Shown here in pieces: positions 1 through 6,880 of a DNA stretch of 11,730 nucleotides. A program made the translations under genes and the position numbers. Each line of letters starts with the position of its first letter. The first letter of the stretch is position 1. The notes beneath the pieces are model-generated. The model was not told where the DNA came from. It worked only from the letters and a program-made list of their open reading frames with translations, and did no database searches. Source of the DNA: Gammaproteobacteria bacterium (GTDB lineage: Bacteria; Pseudomonadota; Gammaproteobacteria; Steroidobacterales; Steroidobacteraceae); the NCBI GenBank assembly GCA_030040235.1, contig JASHUC010000243.1, forward strand, positions 1 through 11,730, given 5' to 3'.

Positions 1-826
1 CCGGCGACTCCTCGGCCGCTTCGGCGTGGCGCACACCATGCTCTCGATCGAGGATGTGGCAGGTCTCGAGCGCACGCTCGGCTCCCGGGCGACGAAGCTC
101 GTGGTCTTCGAGAGCCCGACCAATCCGGTGACCAAGATCGCGGACATCGCCGCCATCACGCGCCTCGCGCAGGCTCACGGAGCGCTCACCGTGCTCGACA
201 ACACCTTTGCGGGGCTGCACCAGCATGGTGAGTACGAGATCGACGTCTTCGTTCACAGCCTGACGAAGTACGCCTCGGGGGCGGGCGATGTCATGGGCGG
301 GGCGGTGATCGCTCGCGGCGAGATCATCCGCAACCTGCGGCCCGATTTTGGCGTCCTCGGAGGCGTGCTCGACCCGCATTCAGCGTTCCTCATCCAGCGG
401 GGCCTGCGGACCTATTTCGTGCGCTACCGCACGCAATGTGCCTCGGCGCAGCGCATCGCCGAGCTCCTCGCACGCCACCCCGCAGTTGAGCGCGTTCACT
501 ACCCCGGGCTCGCCACGCATCCTCAAGCCGAGCTCGCGCGGGCGCAGATGCGGGAGTTCGGCACCATCGTCACGTTCGATCTGGCCGGTGGCGAGCAGGC
601 GGCGCGTTTCGTGGACGCACTGAAGCTCTTCGCGCTCACTGCGAGTCTGGGCTCGACCGAGTCGCTGGTCGTTGCCCCGCAGATGATGGGCGTGCGCGAG
701 CTCACGCCCGGCGAGATGCGCATCTCGGCCGTGACGCCCGGTACCGTGCGGCTCTCGATCGGCCTCGAGGATCCGGAGGATCTCGTGGAGGACGTGAGCG
801 GGGCGCTCGCCGCCGCGGCGGGATGA
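1..826 (+). CDS. Trans-sulfuration family PLP enzyme (cystathionine synthase/lyase-like), 5' end missing
   Basis: This is the C-terminal two thirds of a Cys/Met-metabolism PLP-dependent enzyme. The frame is open from base 2, and the family's usual length of about 390-400 residues means the true start lies left of the window; the GTG at 26 is internal. Visible landmarks are ESPTNP (bases 113-130), the LDNTF strand that carries the cofactor-contacting Asp, and HSLTKY. The Lys of that last motif (codon 266-268) should form the Schiff base with PLP. The typical C-terminal ending VRLSIGLEDPEDL is also present. The family includes cystathionine gamma-synthase, gamma- and beta-lyases and O-succinylhomoserine sulfhydrylase, and the fragment does not decide between them. 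Two segments differ from the textbook family: SGAGDVMGG replaces the usual GGHSDVMGG, and the HPASMTH segment is replaced by APQMMGVRELTP. A subfamily with altered substrate choice is therefore possible. The gene converges on the DUF2905 gene. Confidence 0.88.
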   Translation, partial: RRLLGRFGVAHTMLSIEDVAGLERTLGSRATKLVVFESPTNPVTKIADIAAITRLAQAHGALTVLDNTFAGLHQHGEYEIDVFVHSLTKYASGAGDVMGGAVIARGEIIRNLRPDFGVLGGVLDPHSAFLIQRGLRTYFVRYRTQCASAQRIAELLARHPAVERVHYPGLATHPQAELARAQMREFGTIVTFDLAGGEQAARFVDALKLFALTASLGSTESLVVAPQMMGVRELTPGEMRISAVTPGTVRLSIGLEDPEDLVEDVSGALAAAAG

Positions 827-1027
827 TCAGCGCCGGAAGATCCACGCGAGGATCGACAGGATGAGGCTGACGAGCAGCATCGTCGTCAGCGGGAAGAAGA
901 ACTTGAATCCCGGACGGTTGATGATGATGTCTCCGGGGAGGCGAAAAAGCGGCAACCGCCTCATCCACTGCCACGAGAGGCCTGCGAGGATGAAGATCGC
1001 ACCCAGTGTGACGAGAAGACGGCTCAT
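827..1027 (-). CDS. DUF2905 family small inner-membrane protein
   Basis: The product is a 66-residue protein with two hydrophobic helices, at about residues 3-20 and 44-63. They are separated by a short polar stretch containing RLPGDIIINRPG followed by FKFFFPLTT. That LPGDI...G..FYFPLTT pattern with two flanking helices is what I recognise as DUF2905, a widespread small membrane family of unknown function. The ATG at 1025-1027 is preceded on its strand by GAGG about 10 bases upstream, an acceptable ribosome binding site. The stop codon directly abuts the stop of the convergent PLP enzyme gene. The TIR gene starts 147 bases away on the other strand, so the two could share a regulatory region. 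No function can be assigned from sequence. Confidence 0.85.
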   Translation of the reverse strand: MSRLLVTLGAIFILAGLSWQWMRRLPLFRLPGDIIINRPGFKFFFPLTTMLLVSLILSILAWIFRR

Positions 1028-1094
1028 GGTTTCGCTGCCTCAGGGGGCATCCAAGCAGATCTGTGCTGGAACGGCAAGCCGCAGGGTAATCCCC

Positions 1095-1108
1095 CGAAGG
1101 CACCTTCG
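1095..1108. promoter_or_regulatory. 14-base perfect dyad (CGAAGG-CA-CCTTCG) upstream of the TIR gene
   Basis: Two exact 6-base arms are separated by two bases, in the 147-base gap between the divergent DUF2905 and TIR genes. Immediately to its right, TGCTAAGCT (1109-1117) resembles an extended -10 box reading toward the TIR gene, although I see no convincing -35 box at the right distance. The dyad is therefore placed where an operator could sit. A two-base loop makes it a poor RNA hairpin, and it has no T-tract, so it is not an obvious terminator. Chance occurrence in GC-rich DNA cannot be excluded. Confidence 0.25.
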
Positions 1109-1174
1109 TGCTAAGCTCCCCGCCGCAAGAGGGTCACTGCGCACCGCAGACCGAGACCCCCAGAGGACGACCCA

Positions 1175-2956
1175 GTGGCCCAGCCGGCAGAGGTCTTCGT
1201 CAGCTACTCCCGGAGCGACAAGGAGCGCGTTCTCGAGTTGACGGGGAAGTTGCGTTCGGCCGGGGTGTCCGTATGGGTCGATCAGAGCGGTATCGACGCC
1301 GCCACGATGTGGGGTGAGCAGATCGTCAACGCGCTGGAAGGGGCCAAAGTGCTCCTCCTGATGGTGACCGAGTCCTCCGTCCGCTCGGATAACGTCGCCA
1401 AGGAAGTGGTCCTGGTGAGCGAGCGCAAGGGCCACATCCTCCCGGTGCACCTCGAGCCAACGCATATCCCCCCGAGCCTGAAATACCAGCTGGCCGGCAT
1501 TCAGCACATCGAGTACTTCGACCGCGAGCGTTCGGAGGAGAACTTCAAGGCCATCCTGCGCTCGCTCGAGCGGATTGGAGTGCGGATCGCTCCGGCGCCG
1601 ACGCCGCCATCGGCGCCCGCAGCCGAGGCCGATCTGCGCGCGCACGCGACGGGTCTCGGCGGAGCGGGTCTCGAGCGAGGTGCGCTCGCGGTGCTGCCGT
1701 TCGACAACATCAGCCCGGATCAGGAGACCGACTACTTCAGTAACGGCCTGACGGAGGAGCTCATCGCGCGACTCTCGGGCTTGAGCGAGATCGAGCTCAT
1801 CTCGCGCTGGGCGTCCATGCAGCTGAAGGACCGCAAGCACGACATCCGCGCGCTCGGCAACGAGCTCGGTGCCCGCTACATCGTCGGCGGGAGTGTGCGG
1901 CGCTTCCAGGAGTCCGTGCGCATCACCGTCCAGCTGGTCGACGTCGGCACCAACCGCCAGATCTGGGGCAACACGTACAAGGGCAAGCTGGATGACATCT
2001 TCGACATTCAGGAGCAGGTTGCCCAGCAGATCGTCGAGGCGCTGAAGCTCAAACTTTCCTTCTCCGAGAAGGTGTCGTTGACCAAGCGCCAGACGGTCAA
2101 CGCTCAGGCCTATGATCTGTACCTGCGCGGCCAGGACTATTTGTATCGCCTGACCAAGCGGAGCGTAGAGCGTTCGATCCAGCTCTTCGAGAAGGCGATC
2201 GAGCTCGATGCCCGTTACGCGGCCGCCTACGCGGCGTGTTCGAGCGCCTACGGACAGCGGTATTGGCTCTTCGCGCGCGATCCGAAGGACCGCGACCGCG
2301 CGCAGGAACTGAGCTTCAAGGCGCTGATGTACGACAACAACCTCGCCGAAGCGTACACCGCGATGGGCCTCTCGTATTTCATCGGCGGAAAGTTCGAGGA
2401 AGCGAGCGCCTCGAGCCGCAAGGCGATCGAGCTCGACCCGGATGACTTCATCGCGCACTGGACGCTCGGGCGGATTCATTTCACGAACGGCGAATTCGAC
2501 CAGGCCTACGCGCTCTACCGGCGGGTCATCGAGCTCAAACCAGAATTCCTGTCGGCTTACGCGGATCTGAAGATGACCTGTCAGCGGCTCGGGCGCCAGG
2601 AGGAGACGGAACTGCTGCTGAGGAAACTCGTGGAGCTGCTGCCGACTCATCTGCTGCAAAACCCGGACGATGCGCGGGCGCGAATCATCTTCGCGATCTC
2701 GCTCGCGGAGCTCGATCGCAAGGACGAGGCGCTCCGCGAGTGCTCTCAGGCACTCGAGCTGACGCCGGACGATCCCCTCATGCTCTACAACTGTACCTGC
2801 CTTTACTCCCGGCTCGGTGAGCCGCAGCAAGCGCTCGAGACACTGCGCCAGGCGATCGCCGTGGGTTATGCCAATTTCCCGTGGATAAAGCAGGATCCGG
2901 ACATGATTCCCCTGCGCGATAACCCGGAGTTCCAGGCGCTGATCGCCGGCCGATAG
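1175..2956 (+). CDS. TIR domain - TolB/FlgO-like domain - TPR repeat protein
   Basis: This 593-residue, apparently cytoplasmic multidomain protein has no signal peptide or membrane helix. Residues 5-130 form a bacterial TIR domain. They show the first strand EVFVSYSRSD, the helix and turn leading to VWVDQSGID, a hydrophobic VLLLMVTESS strand, and Glu77 in NVAKEV, which sits where TIR NADases carry their catalytic Glu. A Pro/Ala-rich linker (about 139-165) follows. Residues 169-295 match the TolB/FlgO-like module (ALAVLPFDNIS, GLTEELIARLS, ARYIVGGSVRR, IWGNTYKG). In other proteins this module is attached to class III cyclases, kinases or CadC-like regulators. Residues 309-590 are TPR-type helical repeats, ending in the LRDNPEFQAL motif common at the end of such arrays. 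The GTG start at 1175 is preceded by GAGG at about 8 bases. NAD hydrolysis or TIR-TIR signalling is inference; the domain assignments are firmer. No partner gene lies next to it. Confidence 0.88.
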   Translation: MAQPAEVFVSYSRSDKERVLELTGKLRSAGVSVWVDQSGIDAATMWGEQIVNALEGAKVLLLMVTESSVRSDNVAKEVVLVSERKGHILPVHLEPTHIPPSLKYQLAGIQHIEYFDRERSEENFKAILRSLERIGVRIAPAPTPPSAPAAEADLRAHATGLGGAGLERGALAVLPFDNISPDQETDYFSNGLTEELIARLSGLSEIELISRWASMQLKDRKHDIRALGNELGARYIVGGSVRRFQESVRITVQLVDVGTNRQIWGNTYKGKLDDIFDIQEQVAQQIVEALKLKLSFSEKVSLTKRQTVNAQAYDLYLRGQDYLYRLTKRSVERSIQLFEKAIELDARYAAAYAACSSAYGQRYWLFARDPKDRDRAQELSFKALMYDNNLAEAYTAMGLSYFIGGKFEEASASSRKAIELDPDDFIAHWTLGRIHFTNGEFDQAYALYRRVIELKPEFLSAYADLKMTCQRLGRQEETELLLRKLVELLPTHLLQNPDDARARIIFAISLAELDRKDEALRECSQALELTPDDPLMLYNCTCLYSRLGEPQQALETLRQAIAVGYANFPWIKQDPDMIPLRDNPEFQALIAGR

Positions 2957-2994
2957 CCGTCGGCACTCTGCGCGCGCGGGCTCATCGAGGCGAC

Positions 2995-4884
2995 TCAGAT
3001 CGCGATTTGCCTCCCGAGCTCGACCACCTGATCGCTCGGCAAGCGCAGGAAATCGGTCACGTGTGCGGCGTTGCGCCCCATCACGGCGTAGAAGGCCGTC
3101 GCGCAGCGGGGGAGCCATCCTCGGTCCTCGCGCTGCACGATGGTTTCATGGCCGACGTAGTAGGTGACATCGTCGAGCTTGAGCGTGCACCCGTGAGTCT
3201 GCGCCTGAGCCAGCAGGGCCGGCACATCGGGGCGCTGCATGAAGCCGTAGCGAGCGACTGCCCGCCAGAAATCGGGCCCCAGCGGGGTGATCTCCAGACG
3301 CTTGCGCGGATCGATCCACGGAACCGACTCCGTGATGACGGTCAGGACGAGCAATTTCTCCTGCAGCGCGCGGTTCTTCCTCACGTGCCACATCATCACC
3401 GGAGGCGTATCGCGCAACGTGCGCGTGATGAACACCGCCGTACCTGGAACCCGCGCTATGTGCTGCTGCGCGATCTGCGCGAGAAAGACGGGGATGGGGG
3501 TCAGAGTCTCGCTGATCGCGCGCACCACCGCCACCATTCCCCGATGCCAGATGAGCATGACACCATAGACGAGGAGCGCGAGAAGCAGCGGGACGTATCC
3601 GCCCTGCATCACCTTAATCACGTTGGCTCCGAAGAAGGCGGCATCGACGCAGAAGAAGACCCCGGCCACCGCCCCGCTCAGCAGCACGCCCCATCCCCAG
3701 ACGTCGCGCATGGCCATGAAGAGCAGGGCGGAGGTCATGAGCATGGTGAGCGACACGGCGATGCCGTATGCCGCGGCGAGGTTGTCCGACTTGCCGAACG
3801 CGAGCGTGAGACCGAGCGTGACGGCGGCGAGCAGGACGTTCACCGCCCCGACGTAGATCTGGCCGTAGCCGATCTCGGAGGTCTGCTTGATGCGCAGGCG
3901 AGGCAGCCACCCGAGGCGGATCGCCTGGCGGGTCATCGAGAAGGCCCCCGTGATGATCGACTGGCTCGCGATGATGGTTGCGAGCGTTGCGAGCACGATG
4001 AGAGGCAGGAGCACCGGCTGCGGGCAGAGCCGAAAGAAGATGTTGTCGGAGGTCGGCGCGCCCTCGAGCACGATCGCGGCCTGACCGGCGTAGTTGAGCA
4101 ACAGGCTCGGAAAGACGACCGCCGACCAGGCGAAGCGAATGGGCCGCGAGCCGAACTGACCCATATCGGCGTAGAGCGCCTCGGCGCCGGTCACACAGAG
4201 AAAGACGCCGCCCAGGACGACAAAGCCCGCAAAGCCGTGCGTGAGCACGTAGCCGAACGCGTACATGGGGTTGAGCGCGGCCAGCACCGCGGGGTGCTGC
4301 GCGATGCCCCAGATGCCGAGGAGCGCGATCGACACGAACCACAGCGCCATGATCGGGCCGAAGGTCTTGCCGATCCTCGCCGTGCCGAGCGGCTGGATCG
4401 CGAAGAGGGCAAGAAGGACCGCGACCGCCGCGGGCAGCACGTAGGGGTGCAAGGACGGCACGGCGATATTGAGTCCCTCCAGGGCGGAGAGAACCGAGAT
4501 TGCGGGCGTGATCGCTCCGTCTCCATAGATGAGCGCCGCGCCAAACAAGCCGACGGCGACGATGGTGGGCCGCTGATACTTCTTCACTGCAAGCAGGGCC
4601 ATCAGGGCGAGAATGCCGCCTTCGCCGTCATTGTCGATGCTCATCGCGACGATCACGTACTTGACCGTCGTGATGAAGATGAGCGTCCAGAGCGTCAACG
4701 AGAGAACGCCGAGAATCACCTGCGGCGATGGATGCGCGCCCGTAAGATCGAGAACGGTCTTGAGCGTGTACAGCGGGCTCGTGCCGATGTCGCCGAAGAC
4801 GACGCCGAGCGCGGCGAGACCGAGAAATGCAACCCCCGTGCGGCGCTCGGGATGCGCCTCATCGGCGAGCGGTGTGGCCGACAT
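2995..4884 (-). CDS. kup: Kup-type low-affinity potassium uptake transporter
   Basis: The product is a 629-residue inner-membrane K+ transporter (KUP/HAK/KT family, K+/H+ symport in characterised members). The family signature GVVFGDIGTSPLYT lies at about residues 27-40 in the first helix. It is followed by the DNDGEGG loop (about residue 85) and YGDGAITP (about residue 120) in the next conserved segments. About twelve hydrophobic helices run to roughly residue 450, then a hydrophilic cytoplasmic C-terminal domain ends in RLPSDQVVELGRQIAI, as in E. coli Kup. The frame is open for 60 more codons upstream, but I chose the ATG at 4884. It gives the normal family length, the extra residues are low-quality and lie antisense to the aguA start region, and the conserved part begins about 15 residues after this Met. 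No strong ribosome binding site is seen. The gene converges on the TIR gene with a 38-base gap and diverges from aguA. Confidence 0.95.
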   Translation of the reverse strand: MSATPLADEAHPERRTGVAFLGLAALGVVFGDIGTSPLYTLKTVLDLTGAHPSPQVILGVLSLTLWTLIFITTVKYVIVAMSIDNDGEGGILALMALLAVKKYQRPTIVAVGLFGAALIYGDGAITPAISVLSALEGLNIAVPSLHPYVLPAAVAVLLALFAIQPLGTARIGKTFGPIMALWFVSIALLGIWGIAQHPAVLAALNPMYAFGYVLTHGFAGFVVLGGVFLCVTGAEALYADMGQFGSRPIRFAWSAVVFPSLLLNYAGQAAIVLEGAPTSDNIFFRLCPQPVLLPLIVLATLATIIASQSIITGAFSMTRQAIRLGWLPRLRIKQTSEIGYGQIYVGAVNVLLAAVTLGLTLAFGKSDNLAAAYGIAVSLTMLMTSALLFMAMRDVWGWGVLLSGAVAGVFFCVDAAFFGANVIKVMQGGYVPLLLALLVYGVMLIWHRGMVAVVRAISETLTPIPVFLAQIAQQHIARVPGTAVFITRTLRDTPPVMMWHVRKNRALQEKLLVLTVITESVPWIDPRKRLEITPLGPDFWRAVARYGFMQRPDVPALLAQAQTHGCTLKLDDVTYYVGHETIVQREDRGWLPRCATAFYAVMGRNAAHVTDFLRLPSDQVVELGRQIAI

Positions 4885-4917
4885 TATTGGGGGGCGGGCC
4901 TCATGGAAGAGCCCGGA

Positions 4918-4925
4918 TGCTAGCA
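4918..4925. promoter_or_regulatory. TGCTAGCA palindrome in the kup/aguA divergent region
   Basis: This is an 8-base perfect palindrome in the 73-base gap between two divergent starts. Read on the minus strand it gives TGCTAGCAT, an extended -10-like element placed about 33 bases before the kup ATG. On the plus strand it sits just left of the TACAAT -10 candidate for aguA. It could belong to the kup promoter or be a shared operator. The evidence is positional only, and no good -35 is visible on either side. Confidence 0.25.
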
Positions 4926-4928
4926 CGC

Positions 4929-4934
4929 TACAAT
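4929..4934 (+). promoter_or_regulatory. Candidate -10 box (TACAAT) for aguA
   Basis: TACAAT differs from the sigma-70 consensus TATAAT by one base. It ends 23 bases before the aguA ATG, so transcription would begin near 4941 and leave a short leader of about 17 bases that just contains the ribosome binding site. The position where a -35 box is expected (about 4906-4911) does not resemble TTGACA, so an activator may be needed or the match may be chance. Confidence 0.4.
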
Positions 4935-4944
4935 GTGCGGTCGT

Positions 4945-4950
4945 AGGTGA
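4945..4950 (+). promoter_or_regulatory. Ribosome binding site deciding the aguA start
   Basis: AGGTGA lies 7 bases before the ATG at 4958. It is the best Shine-Dalgarno match near this gene, and it fixes the start within a frame that stays open back to 4613. Confidence 0.65.
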
Positions 4951-4957
4951 GTACAGC

Positions 4958-6103
4958 ATGGTTCGTACGCTTCCGAGTACTCCGGCCGCTGACGGGTTCT
5001 GGATGCCGAGCGAGCTCGAGCCGCACGCCGGCTGCTGGATGCTCTGGCCCGAGCGCCTGGACAACTGGCGCGACGGGGCGCAGCCGGCTCAGCAGGCGTT
5101 CGCGGCAGTCGCTGCGGCCATCGCGCAGTTCGAGCCCGTAACGGTCGGTGTGTCCGCGCCGCAGCTCGGTCGCGCGCGGGCGCTGCTCCCGGCGGCGGTG
5201 CGCACCCTCGAGATGGCCCACGATGATTGCTGGATGCGTGACGTCGGGCCCACGTTCGTCGTGAACGCCCAGGGCGAGCTGCGGGGAGTCGATTGGCCCT
5301 TCAATGCCTGGGGAGGGCTCGGGGGCGGGCTCTATCATCCCTGGGATCAGGACGATGCGGTGGCGCAGCAGGTTCTCGCCATCGAGAACTGCGATCGATA
5401 TCGCGCGCCGCTCATCAACGAAGGCGGTGCCGTGCACGTGGACGGGGAGGGTACGGCGCTCGTCACCGAGGAATGCCTGCTCAACCCCAACCGAAATCCG
5501 AGCCTGACGCGCGCGCAGATCGAGACCCACCTCGAAGCCTATCTCGGCGTGCGCGCCGTGATCTGGCTCGGCAAGGGCATGGTGAACGACGAGACGGACG
5601 GGCACATCGACGAGCTGGCGTGCTTTGCGCGGCCCGCCGAGGTGTGCCTCGCGTGGACGGACGATGTGCACGACCCGCAGCATCGGGTCTCGCGCGATGC
5701 CTGGGAGCGCCTGCGCGAGGCGCGCGATGCACGTGGCCGGCGCCTGAGGATCACGAAGCTTCCGCTGCCCGGACCGCTCGTGAGGAGCGAGGCGGAGGCG
5801 GCGGGTGTTCTTACGCAGCAGGGCACCCGCGCGCGGCCTGAGGGTGAGCGCCTCGCCGCGAGCTATGTGAATTTCTATGCGGCGAACGGCGGTATCGTGA
5901 TGCCGCTGCTCGATGTGCGCACCGATGAGCTCGCGGCTCGAGGGCTCGCTGCGCTATTTCCGGACCGGCGCGTGGTCGGTGTTCCGGCGCGGGAGATTCT
6001 GCTCGGGGGCGGTGGCATTCATTGCATCACGCAGCAGGTTCCGGCGCGCGCGCTTCAGCGGCCCTCCGCGAGCCGCGCCGCACTGTCGAGCCAGCTGCGC
6101 TGA
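4958..6103 (+). CDS. aguA: Agmatine deiminase
   Basis: This 381-residue cytoplasmic enzyme of the guanidino-group-modifying (peptidylarginine deiminase-like) superfamily would convert agmatine to N-carbamoylputrescine and ammonia, the first step from agmatine to putrescine. Landmarks run in the expected order: MPSELEPHAGCWMLWPER at the N-terminus, CWMRDVGPTF (about residue 90), INEGGAVHVDG in the middle, DETDGHIDE with His216, and GGIHCITQQ with the nucleophile Cys356. The length fits the family (about 365-380). One position is odd: the usual GGGNIHC reads GGGGIHC, with Gly353 replacing an Asn I recall as strongly conserved. No carbamoylputrescine amidase (aguB) gene is in the window, although it often neighbours aguA. 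The last 49 bases overlap the stop of the convergent TPR gene. The start is supported by AGGTGA upstream. Confidence 0.95.
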   Translation: MVRTLPSTPAADGFWMPSELEPHAGCWMLWPERLDNWRDGAQPAQQAFAAVAAAIAQFEPVTVGVSAPQLGRARALLPAAVRTLEMAHDDCWMRDVGPTFVVNAQGELRGVDWPFNAWGGLGGGLYHPWDQDDAVAQQVLAIENCDRYRAPLINEGGAVHVDGEGTALVTEECLLNPNRNPSLTRAQIETHLEAYLGVRAVIWLGKGMVNDETDGHIDELACFARPAEVCLAWTDDVHDPQHRVSRDAWERLREARDARGRRLRITKLPLPGPLVRSEAEAAGVLTQQGTRARPEGERLAASYVNFYAANGGIVMPLLDVRTDELAARGLAALFPDRRVVGVPAREILLGGGGIHCITQQVPARALQRPSASRAALSSQLR

Positions 6104-6804
6104 GCCCGGCGGTAATGAGCCGGGGAGATGCGGGCTTGATCGAGGAGCTCGCGCGCGACGGTTGCCGCCTCGGCGCTGCGGCCCTGAGCCTTGAGCAGCT
6201 GCGCGTAGCGCACGGCAGCCTCGGCGCCCGGGTAGGCGGGTGCGAGGACCCGGTATTCCTCGAGAGCCTTCGTGACGTTGCCCTCGGCCTCGAGTGCGCG
6301 GGCGTAAAGCAGGTGTCTCTCGGGCGAGCGGAAGTCGGGATTGAGCTGCATGAGCTCATCGAGCGTGGTGCGCGCGCCGGCCGCATCGCCCTTGCCGAAC
6401 TGCGCCTCGGCCAAGCCGAGCATGATGTTGGGATCATGCTCGTAGAGGCCGGTGAGCGCCTGGCGATAAGCGGCGATCGCCTCGTCGTAGCGGCCGTGGC
6501 GAACGAGCTCGTCCGCGTAGCGCTGGCGGCTCGCCACATTGCCCGTCAGGCGAGCCTCCTGCTCGTAGCGGCGCAGGTTGGCCCCGGGATCGAGCGCTTG
6601 GCGCATTCCACGGGCGGTACGCCGAGCGGTGTCGCTGCCAAATAAAGCGGGCACGAGCTCGACCAGGACATACGCCAGAATCCCGGCGAAGGACAAGAGC
6701 GCGATGACCCAGACCCAGATGTAGTTGCGCCCCGTCCTGATGACGTGGACGATGAACAGCACCTGAATGAGGAGCGAAACGATCGAGACGTGCAGCAGCG
6801 ACAT
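6055..6804 (-). CDS. Membrane-anchored TPR protein with PLDc_N-like N-terminus
   Basis: The product has 249 residues. The N-terminus carries two hydrophobic helices (about 5-22 and 28-53) with a short GRNYIWVWVI turn. This layout resembles the PLDc_N (phospholipase D N-terminal) module, a membrane hairpin also found in unrelated small proteins. A basic stretch follows, then a hydrophilic helical region (about 75-240) with TPR character, for example YADELVRHGRYDEAIAAYRQ, LAEAQFGKGDAAGARTTLDE and YARALEAEGNVTKALEEYR. The TPR part most likely faces the cytoplasm and serves as a protein-binding scaffold. There is no phospholipase catalytic HKD motif, so it should not be called an enzyme. GAGGA lies five bases before the ATG at 6804, a strong ribosome binding site. 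It starts 76 bases downstream of the PQQ dehydrogenase stop on the same strand, so co-transcription is possible. The 3' end overlaps aguA by 49 bases, tail to tail. Confidence 0.82.
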   Translation of the reverse strand: MSLLHVSIVSLLIQVLFIVHVIRTGRNYIWVWVIALLSFAGILAYVLVELVPALFGSDTARRTARGMRQALDPGANLRRYEQEARLTGNVASRQRYADELVRHGRYDEAIAAYRQALTGLYEHDPNIMLGLAEAQFGKGDAAGARTTLDELMQLNPDFRSPERHLLYARALEAEGNVTKALEEYRVLAPAYPGAEAAVRYAQLLKAQGRSAEAATVARELLDQARISPAHYRRAQRSWLDSAARLAEGR

Positions 6805-6880
6805 GCCGGTCCTCAGCGACTCGGGCGTGAGAGCTTACTGGGACGTGGCCGCAAGCTAAAGGAGTGCGCCCCGGCGCGCC

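Noticed and set aside
1028..2994. Thoeris-like or other multi-gene anti-phage operon around the TIR gene
   Set aside because: The flanking genes are DUF2905 and kup in opposite orientations. No SLOG, cyclase, Argonaute or effector partner is visible.
2957..2994. Terminator between the TIR gene and kup
   Set aside because: Only an imperfect GC-rich inverted repeat around GCCGGC/GTCGGC is present, with no T-tract, too weak to call.
1040..3118. Very long open frame on the minus strand opposite the TIR-TolB-TPR gene
   Set aside because: Its translation is an Arg/Leu/Glu/Val-rich string without recognisable motifs, as expected opposite a GC-rich gene. The plus-strand frame has clear domains.
3007..4923. 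Long plus-strand open frame opposite kup
   Set aside because: The product is extremely rich in Arg, Asp, Glu and His, without hydrophobic cores. The minus strand encodes an unmistakable Kup transporter.
4613..4957. Upstream extension of aguA
   Set aside because: It lies antisense to kup. The ATG at 4958 has a good ribosome binding site and gives the normal AguA length.
4885..5064. 60-codon N-terminal extension of Kup
   Set aside because: It would overlap the aguA start and its promoter region antisense, has no family similarity, and makes Kup longer than usual.
6055..6804. Phospholipase D or cardiolipin synthase
   Set aside because: Only the N-terminal membrane hairpin resembles that family. 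There is no HKD motif, and the rest is TPR-like.
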